Positions 50,101 to 59,300 of a stretch of 64,000 bases of DNA are shown here, in pieces. Position 1 is the stretch's first letter. Every line of letters starts with the position of its first letter. Source of the DNA: Cafeteria roenbergensis (taxonomy: Eukaryota > Sar > Bigyra > Bicosoecida > Cafeteriaceae); assembly GCA_008330645.1 (NCBI GenBank), contig VLTN01000004.1, positions 186,001 to 250,000 of the forward strand, read 5' to 3'. The notes under the pieces are model-generated. The model was not told the origin of the DNA, made no database searches, and saw only the letters and a list, made by a program, of their open reading frames with translations. Both the position numbers and the translations under genes were made by a program.

Positions 50101-50318
50101 TCGCCGTCACCGGCGCGCTGCCCCCCAGCGCCCCCCGTGGGCGTTGCAGCAACGGGCAGCCTGCGCGACAGCACCGGGGCCACCCCGTTCCGCGTCTCCC
50201 TGGCTGCGCCAAGACGGCCGATGGTCCCGTCCACAACCATCTGCGCCTTGGCGGGCGACATGACCGCCGCCCCGCGGTCTCTCGGCGCAGTCGCTCGCCT
50301 CGAGTCGGTGGGGAGCAT
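44184..50318 (-). CDS. 2044-residue RI-type leucine-rich repeat protein
   Basis: Single exon. The N-terminal ~450 residues are Ser/Arg/Ala-rich and disordered. LRR blocks occur at ~525-600 (LVQLDVSSNGLTDATAGAIC, LQTLDLSDNQLS), ~915-975 (LRELDLSRCGLSDKSSGPVS, LQSLDLAWNGMGSAGLLPLL) and ~1110-1200 (LRSLHLAFCGLDDAVAPVLV, LTELDLSSNKLGERAGRCMA). They are of the ribonuclease-inhibitor type, separated by long disordered inserts. A second folded region at ~1590-1900 (WTHTKMDRVLPDP.., YYPVTRELFRLYCSAS, DAFFISLTLWTDMRRDMGI, FRRFATSVDGSAKMFLSITQ) resembles the EF-hand-like helical domain found beside LRRs in algal and ciliate flagellar proteins. I cannot name it. No membrane helix. A cytoskeletal or ciliary scaffold role is inference. 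The second ATG at 50261 (MSPAKAQM) is an alternative start. Confidence 0.8.
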   Translation of the reverse strand: MLPTDSRRATAPRDRGAAVMSPAKAQMVVDGTIGRLGAARETRNGVAPVLSRRLPVAATPTGGAGGQRAGDGESKLTGKPGSSLAAAGRAAMGNLALGGRSPRASISTLTRLRQLAKASRLPTSEGERRMKSVLRSVRRGLLDPNFGRSRTSAVSDSDARARTEAVMHQMDGHGGGSSSDDDDADRRRARAPPSRTASPSRKGLGAALLSRVLGSHPTPSNEERAQPLWATRRGMRLHQGGRSLLNAPSPAGPFSEAELSLLALRLEARLGDSAAPEGGAATARGRIEGAGRVLRADIAAELRSAESGSAALSFAREVEAEEAARAAARATAQAQLAGSGSEKGEAALRAIRRRRRQRRASLTTGATLDGADSAATTGAGSAAAAAPGGQGGAPAGGNQQQSARAPGAEAEAREVARAVAGTRARLAAAAASPLIIASPAATAAVSVAAQATTSADDAAALCASAAAISATEVQAYLRFCAAARCEPARHLLRQLPSAAVSLPGRGLGSGPGTQAFALAAALPRCQTLVQLDVSSNGLTDATAGAICRALTACPSPLQTLDLSDNQLSPSCMPAVAAAARRLVFLGLAGQDSPGIDGLGAFAFLAGLLTPAVDPATAAAKAADAAARARVAAAAAAASSSRARRPGGSQDPTPEQEAAAAAAAAASAAAAVAAAAASRAYVPPMWAQDESSLRYGLTACVASAVRAAAAPGGSVVAVAPASGAAPSGASSAAGGTAGGAATRGKPPPAKPLAARLSSAVAESLRAVRGASMGPLFGGSLSRVGAALASRGRAGSASSQLAAMNARFASSRRVSTRLTQAVLAPRGAVPGALAQSGGSGSAASRGGGAHAEGGAAPASAASSARRDGAGSAASAPRPHRPRAAGGSRLPPHVGHMRLSRMTSAPVRPADVVLAPTTRYTPPESLLRELDLSRCGLSDKSSGPVSRLAALPALQSLDLAWNGMGSAGLLPLLRALCAPSALLLPLSVSSAAPEDPEALSQAVAASVWTAARTAVRKRRARLSKLLPRIQRAAAAAARRGKGGKAKAGAGSGSGPGAGSSSGSASGKDGPRTPHTPLDSVMGGAPLPLDPVLATLRASSLPPLPGPLPKAGLRSLHLAFCGLDDAVAPVLVAMLAGDLSSPVPEPALPSLTELDLSSNKLGERAGRCMALALSRNSSLRALRIGFNPLGKLATLAVVRSLDPNLGHLGVDVASGMPAAAGLGFGETHTAAAHHAGHAAGSVHPGAGVSPSSSAASADAPASPGQGFGSQRSIQSDSHTDPLNRPGSLLIGGNTTLHELGIENTCAPVGRQLDIPPGLLDELAAWIDEDGARLAAAAEAAEEEKAQAEADAEAAAAAEAGGAAGKKRGQAAARGGSSAPPGRGGSSAGAGAAQPARAGDTPAQRHETARALLRHLLPAHFGCAATPSVPAADAGRAGQTSKVALESLGAGGGEQAERAAASAAAGFVDPEAALLEDPLAGLLRLRASQLGGLALPEEALAAAESTDAATQEVWETAQLVLDARPTFATVTVDFPEQPRKFGGRLCLGALSGRGRHGASQLAAASQGEWSAETSVFRPRLSETDAEALVDTPELLDRCFEADWTHTKMDRVLPDPMQRAALKPVLKRYYPVTRELFRLYCSASTGDAFFISLTLWTDMRRDMGITSREKDAILDTAFFAANVELEEDDENPDHALCRYELQEVLVRSALILYPPSMSATGPASSLELLLTRHVVPAAMRMFGIDNPLEPFSNQFRIEQLYDVEVEAVFRRFWRQIVALFRRFATSVDGSAKMFLSITQWVDLLAATGFYGGGGGVQGGAATVGSGGPSLGPGSLMTPRSRQTDHPPMKGLAPSGNLTERDARSLFLFSNPTVIDELHRSSKAKRRFRHTHLSLTSFLEALARLASSHACPCNLPVELQAEAKEQLAAKIAAAKTASPAFQRALAALQPRPPASPTVAAAQRIPSPPSPIAPRMRAGGRASSSKVVPAPAGAPAEVVSPSKDQAQLDPWGGSHEPPADLPGRLVLTIAQCTYASQMPLRGLPLLPPELLV

Positions 50319-50943
50319 CGGCGCTGCTTGCGGGCAAGCGCCCAGTCAGCGAAAGGCCCGCGCAGGAACGTCCAGCAGGAGACGCAAGCGCGGCAAATTC
50401 ACAAGAGAGGCCGCCCGCGCGAGTGTGTGTGTTGGGGGGGGGGGGGGGGATGGCGCGACGCGCCGCGTCTTTGGCGCTCCCGCAAGCCGGTTGCGCGGGC
50501 GGGCGGGACGAGCAGAGCCCGCCGGCAACCGGACTTGACGGTACTATGTTCGCACGACAATTGAGCGAGCCACGACAAGTCCGAGACGTGGTCCACCCGC
50601 AACTCCCGCGGCCCTGGTCGGCGCGCGGTTCGTGCGGAGCAACAGCGAGCGCCCCAAGCCGCGCCGTTCGAAGGCGACGCCGAGCAGGCTCTCGCGCGCC
50701 GCAGGCGCTGCGGCTTCGACCGGAGCCTGCGCGAGTCCTCGTCCGGCGTGCGGCGGCGAGCCCTGCTGCCCGTGCCCCCCGCACGGCCTGCTCAAGCAGC
50801 GCCCGACGCCGGCAGCTCGCCTTCTCGCACTCCCCAGCACAGGCTCCAGCGCCTCGGGGGAGTTTTGGCTCCGCTGGCTTCCTGGTAAGGCGGCAGCGTG
50901 ATCGGCGACTGCTTGCCGCCGCCCGGCAGCCTCGGCCAGCGGC
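50319..50943. promoter_or_regulatory. Divergent promoter region, LRR protein / 644-residue protein
   Basis: 625 bp between outward-facing start codons, containing a 16-nt poly-G run. Frames open on both strands here have no conserved content. Confidence 0.4.
50434..50449 (+). repeat. Poly-G tract (16 G)
   Basis: Uninterrupted G run next to a short GT repeat, about 115 bp upstream of the LRR gene start (that gene reads the C-rich strand). Confidence 0.93.
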
Positions 50944-52878
50944 ATGGCGACCCCAGGCGACCGAGACCCGCTGGGCGCGCAGCCGCCGTCCCTCGAAGTC
51001 GCGCCTACGTTGCCGCCGGGCTGGATGCTGCACCACTACTCTGTGTTTTGGCCGGAGGACGGGGTCGACGCGGAGGACGGAGTTGTGCGGCGCCGGTCTG
51101 AGGGCAGGATCGTTGTCCGGCGCACCCCGCGCCCGACGGAGGCGAACAGGTCCGTCGAGGGCAACGCCGACAGCGAGAACCTCGAGGGCGGGTCGGACAG
51201 CGAGCCCCCGGGCAGAGACGGCAGCCAGCGCCGTGGCATCGCGTCGCCCACGTACGACAGCGACCTGGACGCCTTCGCGAGGCAGTTCAACGCGCTGCGC
51301 GTGCCAGAGCGCGCGCGGCCTTCCAAGCGATCGGCCAGGCAGGAAACCCACCGGCCGCCGGAGCCGCCCCAGGCGGCAAGCGGCCCTGAGGGCGGGGCCA
51401 ACGGCACACCTTCGTCAACGGACGCCTTTGACGGGTCCACAGGCGGCACTCCCGTGTCTGGCGCAGGAAGGGACGCCGCTTTGCACCCGCCGGCGCCCCA
51501 GAGGCCTCGCCGCGCCGCTGCGCGGCAGGCCGAGCAGGCGCGAGGGGGCGCGGGCCAGCCAGCCCTGTCTCCGGTCTCCGGCAACGGGCCGCACCCAGGG
51601 GCGGGGGGAGGGCCCACGGGGCGCGGTCGCGCTGGCCAGCGGGCCAGACGGAGCTCGTTTGACGGCGCGACGATCGCAGGCTCGACGGCGCTCGCTCAGC
51701 AGTCGCTCGGAGGAGGAGGGGGCGCCCTGAGGCGGCACGGCGGCATGGGGACGGGGGCAGCGGCCTCTGGCGCCGGGGAGAGCGTGGCCGGCCTGATAGC
51801 GACGCCCGCGCGCCGCGGAATGCTCGCGCGTCGCGAAGAGGCCGGGGGCCGGGACAAGCACTCTCGAGCCAAGCCGAGGAGCGTGCAGACGGACGACGTC
51901 GGCGCAAGGGGAGCCGCGATGCCCGGACCGCGCCTGGACGACGGCGTCTGGGAGGTCACCAGCGACGACGTTGCGGGGGCTTCCTGGGGCGACGACGACG
52001 CTGACGACGACACGCCCTTGTCGAGTCGGGCAGGGGGCGTCCTCCATTCGCTTGGGTGCGGCCGCCGCGGCGGCATTCTGGTGTCGCCCGTGGCGGGATC
52101 CTCGCAGCAAGCCTTTTCGGGAGCGGTAGCCTCTGGCCGCCACGCCTCGCTCAACGCGTCCCCGCAAGCGGCCCGCTGCTACGGGCCTGCGGGGCGCATG
52201 GGCCCGACGCACTCGCCTCTGGTCCTCACGAGGCCCGTGGCGGTGGGCGCCAGGGCCGTCGCCCGCGCGCTGCGGGGGCTGAACAGGGGGCATTCGGCGG
52301 CGCGGCTGGTGGCGCCGGACAGCGACGGTGGCAGCGACGCCGGGGCCACTCGCGCAACGAGCAGCCTGGCCGCGGGCGGCCCCGGCGAGACCAAGGACCT
52401 GGCGGAACTCTGGGACGAGTACCAGCACCCGGTCGCCATGTCGGGGGCGTCCGCCGGCGGCGGGTCGGGGAGAGGCGCCCTGATGCGTGCGGCCCTCGCC
52501 GCGAGCGCGGCAGCGGGCGACGACGGCTCCGCGCTGGCGTCTCCCCGGCACGGCGGGCAGGCGTTCCCATCCATCGAGGATGTGACGTCGCCCCGGAGCT
52601 TGCTCGGCACGAAGGGGTTGGGGAGCACCGGGAGCAACGCCCGGCTGGCCGTCCTTCGTCCCAGCGGCGAGGTGGAGGCCGCGCTGGCGCAGCCGCCTGC
52701 AAACCGAAGCACTACCTCGCTCATGGCCGCAACGAGCGCGGCGCACCCGGACGGCCTGGGAGACGACGGGGTGTTCGAAGAGACGCTGCGGCGCATGGCA
52801 GCCCGCAGGATGTCCGCGGCGTCCGAGTCGTCAAGGGAGCACAGCGAAGCGGTGGGCGGACTTGTCCGAGAGGTCTGA
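50944..52878 (+). CDS. Unrecognised disordered 644-residue protein
   Basis: Single exon from ATG in context GGCATGG. The first 60 residues (LPPGWMLHHYSVFWPEDGVD.., GVVRRRSEGRIVV) look like one small beta-rich domain. The rest is rich in Gly, Ser, Arg and Ala, with blocks such as YDSDLDAFARQFNALRVPER, DDGVWEVTSDDVAGASWGDD and a Leu/Arg segment near 52230. I do not recognise a family. Coding is supported by a 1.9-kb frame with acidic and Ser-rich runs typical of disordered proteins rather than the Arg/Ala/Pro noise of antisense frames. It could be a regulatory or cytoskeletal adaptor; no function assigned. Confidence 0.6.
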   Translation: MATPGDRDPLGAQPPSLEVAPTLPPGWMLHHYSVFWPEDGVDAEDGVVRRRSEGRIVVRRTPRPTEANRSVEGNADSENLEGGSDSEPPGRDGSQRRGIASPTYDSDLDAFARQFNALRVPERARPSKRSARQETHRPPEPPQAASGPEGGANGTPSSTDAFDGSTGGTPVSGAGRDAALHPPAPQRPRRAAARQAEQARGGAGQPALSPVSGNGPHPGAGGGPTGRGRAGQRARRSSFDGATIAGSTALAQQSLGGGGGALRRHGGMGTGAAASGAGESVAGLIATPARRGMLARREEAGGRDKHSRAKPRSVQTDDVGARGAAMPGPRLDDGVWEVTSDDVAGASWGDDDADDDTPLSSRAGGVLHSLGCGRRGGILVSPVAGSSQQAFSGAVASGRHASLNASPQAARCYGPAGRMGPTHSPLVLTRPVAVGARAVARALRGLNRGHSAARLVAPDSDGGSDAGATRATSSLAAGGPGETKDLAELWDEYQHPVAMSGASAGGGSGRGALMRAALAASAAAGDDGSALASPRHGGQAFPSIEDVTSPRSLLGTKGLGSTGSNARLAVLRPSGEVEAALAQPPANRSTTSLMAATSAAHPDGLGDDGVFEETLRRMAARRMSAASESSREHSEAVGGLVREV

Positions 52879-53351
52879 GCGAGTGCAGGCGCGGTGTTCC
52901 CTTTTGTCGAGCGCGCCACGGCCGCGAGGCGGCTTTCGCCTTGCAGCCAACCTCGCCTGCTGGCTTGGATCGTCACTTTCAGAGTATTGCGCGCGCGCAG
53001 CGTTTGAGTGTGAGTCGGGCGCCGAGTATTTTGTGCGCTGCTTCCACGCCTACATGTCTGCGCGCCAGCCGTCACCACACCGTAGCCCATCCGTGTGTGC
53101 AGAAGCACAGCCGGGCGACAGAACCGGCAGGCCTCCGCACGCGGCGCGGCAAGGGGGCGTGTCCTGTTCGGGCAAACGCGTGGTGGTCAGGCGGCGTTGC
53201 GGCAAGCAGAGGCGCCCGCTGGCCAGCTGCTGGCCAGACGGACCGACGTCAATCGACCCGGCCGCAAGCGGACGAGATGCCTATTCCACACGCCCGGAGG
53301 CGCCCGGCTGGAGCGCTACTGCCCTTTGACTGGGTACGGGGCCGTGTTCTG
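52879..53351. other. Intergenic region before the secreted protein gene
   Basis: 473 bp on the plus strand side. Base composition is more even than elsewhere (for example 52965-53070). It presumably holds a 3' UTR and the promoter of the secreted-protein gene. No gene seen. Confidence 0.45.
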
Positions 53352-56300
53352 ATGCGCGCCTTGCTGGCGGCTTTGCTGGTGTCGCTGGGGACCCAGCTGG
53401 CGCTGTCGGCCCGGCAGTACGATGGTGAGCGTGCCGCAGCCGCGCCGAGGCCGGCCTGTGGGGGCAGGGGAGCGAGCCGGCCTCCCAATTTGGGGAGCGT
53501 GTGGCCCTGAGCAGCTCGGCGCAGCGGGGAAGCTCCTGATCTCGCCGTCCCACCAGCGTTCGGGGCGCGCCTGCCTCGCTGGCATTGGCTTTGGCCTTTG
53601 GGCCGCCTCGCTCGCCGCAGCCGCGCCGCGCGGCCGCTCAGCCCAACCCGCGCTTTCCAACACGCCCTCCTCCGCGACCGCGATGCTGTCCTTTGCGCAG
53701 ACGGGGAGATGATGGTTCCCCAGCAGGGCATGCTTGGCCCGTCGTGGGGAGGCTGGGGCGGCCTGAGCATGTTTGGTGGCCTGCAGTTCGACCCGCGCGA
53801 GGCGCAGGAGGCCGAGCTCGACCAGGCCCGCTTCATGGGAAGCAGCTCTGGCAACGAGGGTGAGATGCCGGCAGGCCGCGGGCCGCAGGGTTCGCGCGTT
53901 GCGTCGTGGGGGGCAGGTGGGGCGAGGTTGGCGGCCCTTGCTGAGTTGCGCGCCCCGGCTGAGGCGTTTCTTTTCGCTCGTTTGCTTGCCCGCTCCAGGC
54001 TTTCTCGAGCTTTGGCAGCACCCCCGCACGCCCTCTTGCTCCCTTCCACACGCGCGTTGTGGGCCCTCTTGCGTTTTGAGCCAACCCGAGCGCAGGCGAA
54101 GAAGCGGAGGCCGAATCCGACGAGACGGACAAGCCCGAGGCGGAGGATGAGAAGGAGGAGGGCAAGTCGCAGGGCGAGGACGAAGGCGAGGCCAAGACTG
54201 GGGCTGCGCTGCGCACCCACATGGCTGAGCTGAGCAAGCAAAGCGCTGAGCTCGAGCGCCGGGCCGCGGAGCTCAAGGACAAGGAGCGCAAGCTTGATGA
54301 GTCGCTCAAGCGCGCGGCGGCCGCTGCCGATGGCGCCAAGGCTGCCCCCAACGCGTCCGTCGTCACCGCGCTGACCGTGGCCCTGCCCACGCTCACGACC
54401 CCGCCCATCTCCGTGCGGACGGCCGAGGCCAGCGACAACGCCACGTGCCCCTCCTCGCGCACGCGCCTCAGCGAGCTCCTCGACACCCTCCGCCAGGGCT
54501 TCACCCTCAGCGCCGAGGAGCTGGAGCGGACCGAGGCCTCCATCAAGGAGGCCCAGTCCAAGTACAACGCCACCCACCAGCAGGTCATGTCGGAGCGTGC
54601 CGAGCGCGACAGCGAGGTCACCAAGGCCGAGGTGGAGTCAGTGGAGCGCATCGATGCCGACGAGACTGAGGCCCTGCACCTCATCGAGGCAGAGCTCGCT
54701 GTGGCCAAATCCCGCGCTGCGGGCGCTCGCAGCCTCCTCGTCAAGGAGCGCGAGATCAAGCAAGCCGACGAGCTCGCCGACCAGAGCGCCCACGTCCGCG
54801 ACGCCGTCGCCAAGATCGAGGAGGTGCTCGAGAGCCGTCTTGCCGGCCTCCGCGCCCAGCGCCGGAGTGTGGCCGACGGACTTGCCGCTGCCCGGGCAGA
54901 GCGCGACACCGCGCTTGGCAAGGTGCAAGCCCGCCTCCAGCACGCGGCCAGGACCATTCGCAGCAAGCGCACCGAGATTTCGAAGATCTCGCAAGTGGCG
55001 ACGGAGCTGCTCGGTGCCTCTGCAAGCATCGAGGCGGGTCTCCAGAAGGACCTGCACGTGGCCGCCGACCACTTCCGCCACCACGACGAGCCGATCAAGT
55101 CCTCGTGGTCCCCATCCGACGCAGCCAAGGCATCAGGCCTTGACGACAAGTCCATGACCGCGGGCGGCCCCGACCACGCCACTCGCAAGTTTGGCAGCGA
55201 GCCCACCGGGGACGAGCTCGAGGAGATGCGCAAGGCTATCCGCGAGGCCGACATTGCTGACGACCACGTGGACGCCGCGCACACCATCGCCTCCGAGCAC
55301 CGCCTGGCTCACGACGTGGAGTCGGTGTCGACCGGCATGACGGTTGCCGAGAAGGCCATGGAGGCGGACAAGAAGGAGGAGGCCACGGATGCCGAGGCGC
55401 AGGAGAAGCTTGCAGCCGAGGCTGAGAAGAAGGCGGAGGAGGCGCTGGCTGGTGCCAAGGAAGCCATGGAGCAGCACGAGTTCCGCCAGACGGCGGCCCG
55501 CGAGTCGGACGCGGCTGTCATGGCTGCCACCGGCAAGCTCTCCCCGTCCTTCCTCCAGGCCGGGGCCAAGGCCGGTTCGAGCCATGCCTTTGGCCCGGCT
55601 TACATGCCTGTCGCCATGTCGTCTCTGACCCCAATCGGCTACTCCAACCCCGGCTTCCAGGCCGCCGCCCAGAACGCGCTAGCTGTGCAGCGCACGGTGG
55701 GCGCCATGACCGGAGCCGTGCCTTACCCGGTGCCTGACACACCGACCCTGGCCACACCCATGGGCCTTGGTCCCCTCTCCTCCGGGCTCACCCCCACCGA
55801 GTTCGCTGCCATCCACGGCGTCCCAACGGACTCGTATTACATGCCGTCGGACTTGCAGTCCACACCCCAGGCGGGCGTCTACATGCGCGACGTGCTCGCC
55901 GCTGCCGCCCGCCTGACTGGGCACGGCGGCTTGCTTTCCGCCAGCCCGAGCCCGTCTAGCCCCAGTACCCCGCCCACCCCCAACGGCGGCGAAAATGAGG
56001 GAGAAGGTGATGGCGGCGAGAGCAAGGGCGAGGGCGAGGGCGAGAGCGAAGGAGATGGCGGCGAGGGCGAGGGCGAGGGCGAGAGCGAGGGCGAGAGCCA
56101 GAGCCAGAGCGAGAGCCAGAGCCAGGACCAGACTTCGTCGAGTGGCGACGCGCACAACTTCCGCCAGATGCACAGCCGCAAGGTTGACACTTCCGCGTCG
56201 GATGCCCCTGCCAACGACGCCGACGGCAGCCTCGAGAGCATGGTCAACGACAAGGCCGTCGATGACATGCTTGTGAAGCAGGAGGACGAGGAGGAGACTG

Positions 56301-59300
56301 CGGCTGCGTCCAAGGCCGAGGCGCAGCTGGACGAGGCATCCGCCACTCTGGATGCCGAGCTCGGCAAGGCCAAGGGCGCCGCGGGCGTGAACCCCCACTC
56401 GAACCTGATGGACGCCGACGCCATTCGCCTGATCAAGGGCGGCAAGGCTGCGGCTCGGGTCGCCGCTCGCGTGGCCCAGCGCTACGCCAATACCCGCGAC
56501 ACCGTGCACACCCACTTTGAGACTGTGGGCCACGGGCTTGGCGCATGGACCGGCGGCAAGCAGACGGCCGACCAGGTGCTCGCCGGGGAGCCCTCGTTCC
56601 GCCAGCGCGCCGGCCACAGCGGCAAGGCGGGCGAGGACGCGGACTTGGCCGCCAAGCCTCTCAACGAGCTGCCGTTCAAGACCATCGGCGAGGCAGTCAA
56701 GACCGCCGAGACTCTTGTGGAGGGCATCCACAAGCGCCTCCAGGGCGTGGACAAGGTTCGCGCCGAGCTCGAGACCCACTTGACGGACCTGCAGGTGCAG
56801 CGCCAGGAGGCAGCCAAGAAGCTCAAGAGCCTGCAGGAGGTCGACCGGCTGGCGGAGCAGACCGCTGCGGCGGAGAGCGAGCACGCCGCCACCCTCTCCG
56901 ACATGGACAGGAAGATCTTTGGCCTCGGGTCCGACGGCCGCGCTGACGACGGCATGTACGTGTGCAGCGACGGCAGCAAGCGTGCCGACGCGCTCTCGTG
57001 CCCCAGCGGCGGCACCATCAAGTGGACCAACCTCAAGGAGACTCGCGACGCCGACGGCAAGGTGAAGTGCGCAGACGGCACTTCCAGGTTCGACGGCTCC
57101 AACTGCCCCGGCGGCTCCCTCCTCGCCGGCCCCGCGGCGGAGGACGGCAAGGCCAAGGACAACCTCGCTGACGCCAAGGCCAAGGCCCGCGCCGAGGCTG
57201 AGCGCAAGGCGCGCCGCGCCAAGATGGAGAGCCTGCAGAAGCAAATCGACGAGCTGGACGCCGCCATTGTGCGCCTGCGGCGCCTCGACACCGAGGCCCA
57301 GGCCGCCGCGGAGAAGCTCCGCAGCCGCGAGAAGCACGTCGGCGAGGCGACCGACAGCCTCGTGGCTGCCGCCGAGCAGCGCTCCATGCTCAGCGACCAG
57401 CAGACCCAGCAGCGCGAGAAGCTGCTGTTCCTCATCCGCGAGTCGGAGGACGTCCGCCGCATCGAGACGGAGCTCGCCGAGGAGGCGCGCCGCAAGTACG
57501 AGACGCACGTGCGCACGGTGATGCGCAGCCTCAAGGCCATCGAGCTGGCGGAGGCCGACGCAGTTCTCGCCAGCCAGCGCGCGCGCGCCCTGGCCAACGA
57601 GACCGTCTCGACCAAGGGTCGCGCCCGCCTCCGGGAGCTTCACGCGGAGCTCAACAAGAAGGACGCTGCCATCTCTCAGGAGCTCAAGGCAGCGGTGGAG
57701 GTGTCCCACACGGAGCGCGAGGAGGCGTCCGAGCAGCGCCGCCTCGCCGAGAAAACGGCGCGCACTCGTGCCGACCTGCTTCGCAGCCGCCACCGTGTCA
57801 CCGCCGCCGAGGACGTGGTCGAGGCCGCCCGCATGCGCGCAGCCGGCATCAAGGCCGTCGTCGTGGAGGAGCGCAAGATGGCCGCGCGTCAGAAGGACGT
57901 GCGCGAGCGCGCAATCAAGGCCTCCGAGACCACCTTCGCGGCGCACCACGCCTCCAGGGCGAACTCCACCGCGGCAACCCACGCGCGCGCCCGCGTGCTC
58001 CTCGCCAGCGCCCGCCGCCTGCGCCGCCTCAACGCGGCAGGCAAGTCTGCCACCCGCCTCCTTCGCGCCTACTTGCAGGATGCCTCTCGCGCCGAGAACC
58101 AGGTCCTCTCCCTCGCGGCGCAGGGCGTGTCCGGCGCCCCCGCGGATGAGCCCCCCATGGAAGAGGGCCCCACGGCCTCTGAGCTGGTGGACAAGCTGGC
58201 CCACTCGGTGTCCTCCGCCATGGCGTCCGAGTCCGCCGTCAGGAACACCATCAAGCACAGCTCCGCCGACGCTGCCTCCGCCGTCGCGGACGCCAACGCC
58301 GCAGCGGCTGCCGCGGCCAACCCCGATGCGGCATCGTTCCTGCAGCTCCGCACGAGGCTGCGTGGCCCGGTGCGCTCCCTGCTGCAGGTGCAGGCCCGCC
58401 AGGAGGAGGCCGAGGAGGAGGCCGCCGAGGCCGGGGAGGCGACGGCGGCTGAGGCCGAGGAGGAGGCCGCCGAGGCCGGGGAGGCGACGGCGGCTGAGGC
58501 CGGGGAAGCGGCTGAGGCTGAAGCCGGGGAGGCGACGGCGGCTGAGGCCGTGGAGGCCGGGGAGGAGGCAGACCCGGCCGCTGAGGCGGATGCCGAGGAG
58601 CTCCAGGAGCAGGCGGCCGAGGAGGCGACGGAAGAGGCCGAGGCCGCGGAGGCGGAGCAGGCCGAGGCTTCCGCCGAGGCCGCTGCCGAGGGCCAGGCGG
58701 CCGAGGACGTGATGGACGCCGAGATCAGCGCACTCAGCCCAGAGGCCAAGAAGGCGCTCGTGGCCAAGGAGCTGGCTCTGGAGGAGGCGGAGGACGCAGC
58801 CAAGAAGGCCGCCGAGGACAAGGCTGCCACGGAGGCCGCCGCCGCGGACCCCGCTGCCGCTGCCGCCGCCGTGGCCGACTCTGCCGCCGAGGAGGCCGCC
58901 GCCGCCGTGGAGGCAGAGAAGAAGAAGGAGGACCCCGCAGGCATCCCCGAGGAGGCCGCCCACGTCGACCCCAACAAGGACATCCTCGACCAGCCCCTTC
59001 CCCCGCTGCCTCGCGTCACCTCTCCCCCCGCGGAGGAGGTTCCCGAGGACGAGCCGATGGCTGCCCGCGTGGAGCGCCTCGAGCGCCAGGGCAAGGCGTT
59101 CGCCGACGGCGCCCGCCGCTCCGCCCGCACGGCCCGCCTCCTCATCGAGCGCATCTCCGCCATCCGCATGGCCGCCGACGAGGTCACCATGCGCCTGCCC
59201 CGTGAGGAGCTGGACTACTTCACCACCCGCGAGACTTCCGCCACTGCCATGGCCGAGCTCTGCCAGGCTGAGGCTGAGGCCTTTGACAAGTACTCGCAGA

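Noticed and set aside
50423-51730. 435-codon plus-strand frame overlapping the start of the 644-residue protein
   Set aside because: Out of frame with the better-supported gene and composed of Arg/Ala/Pro-rich noise.
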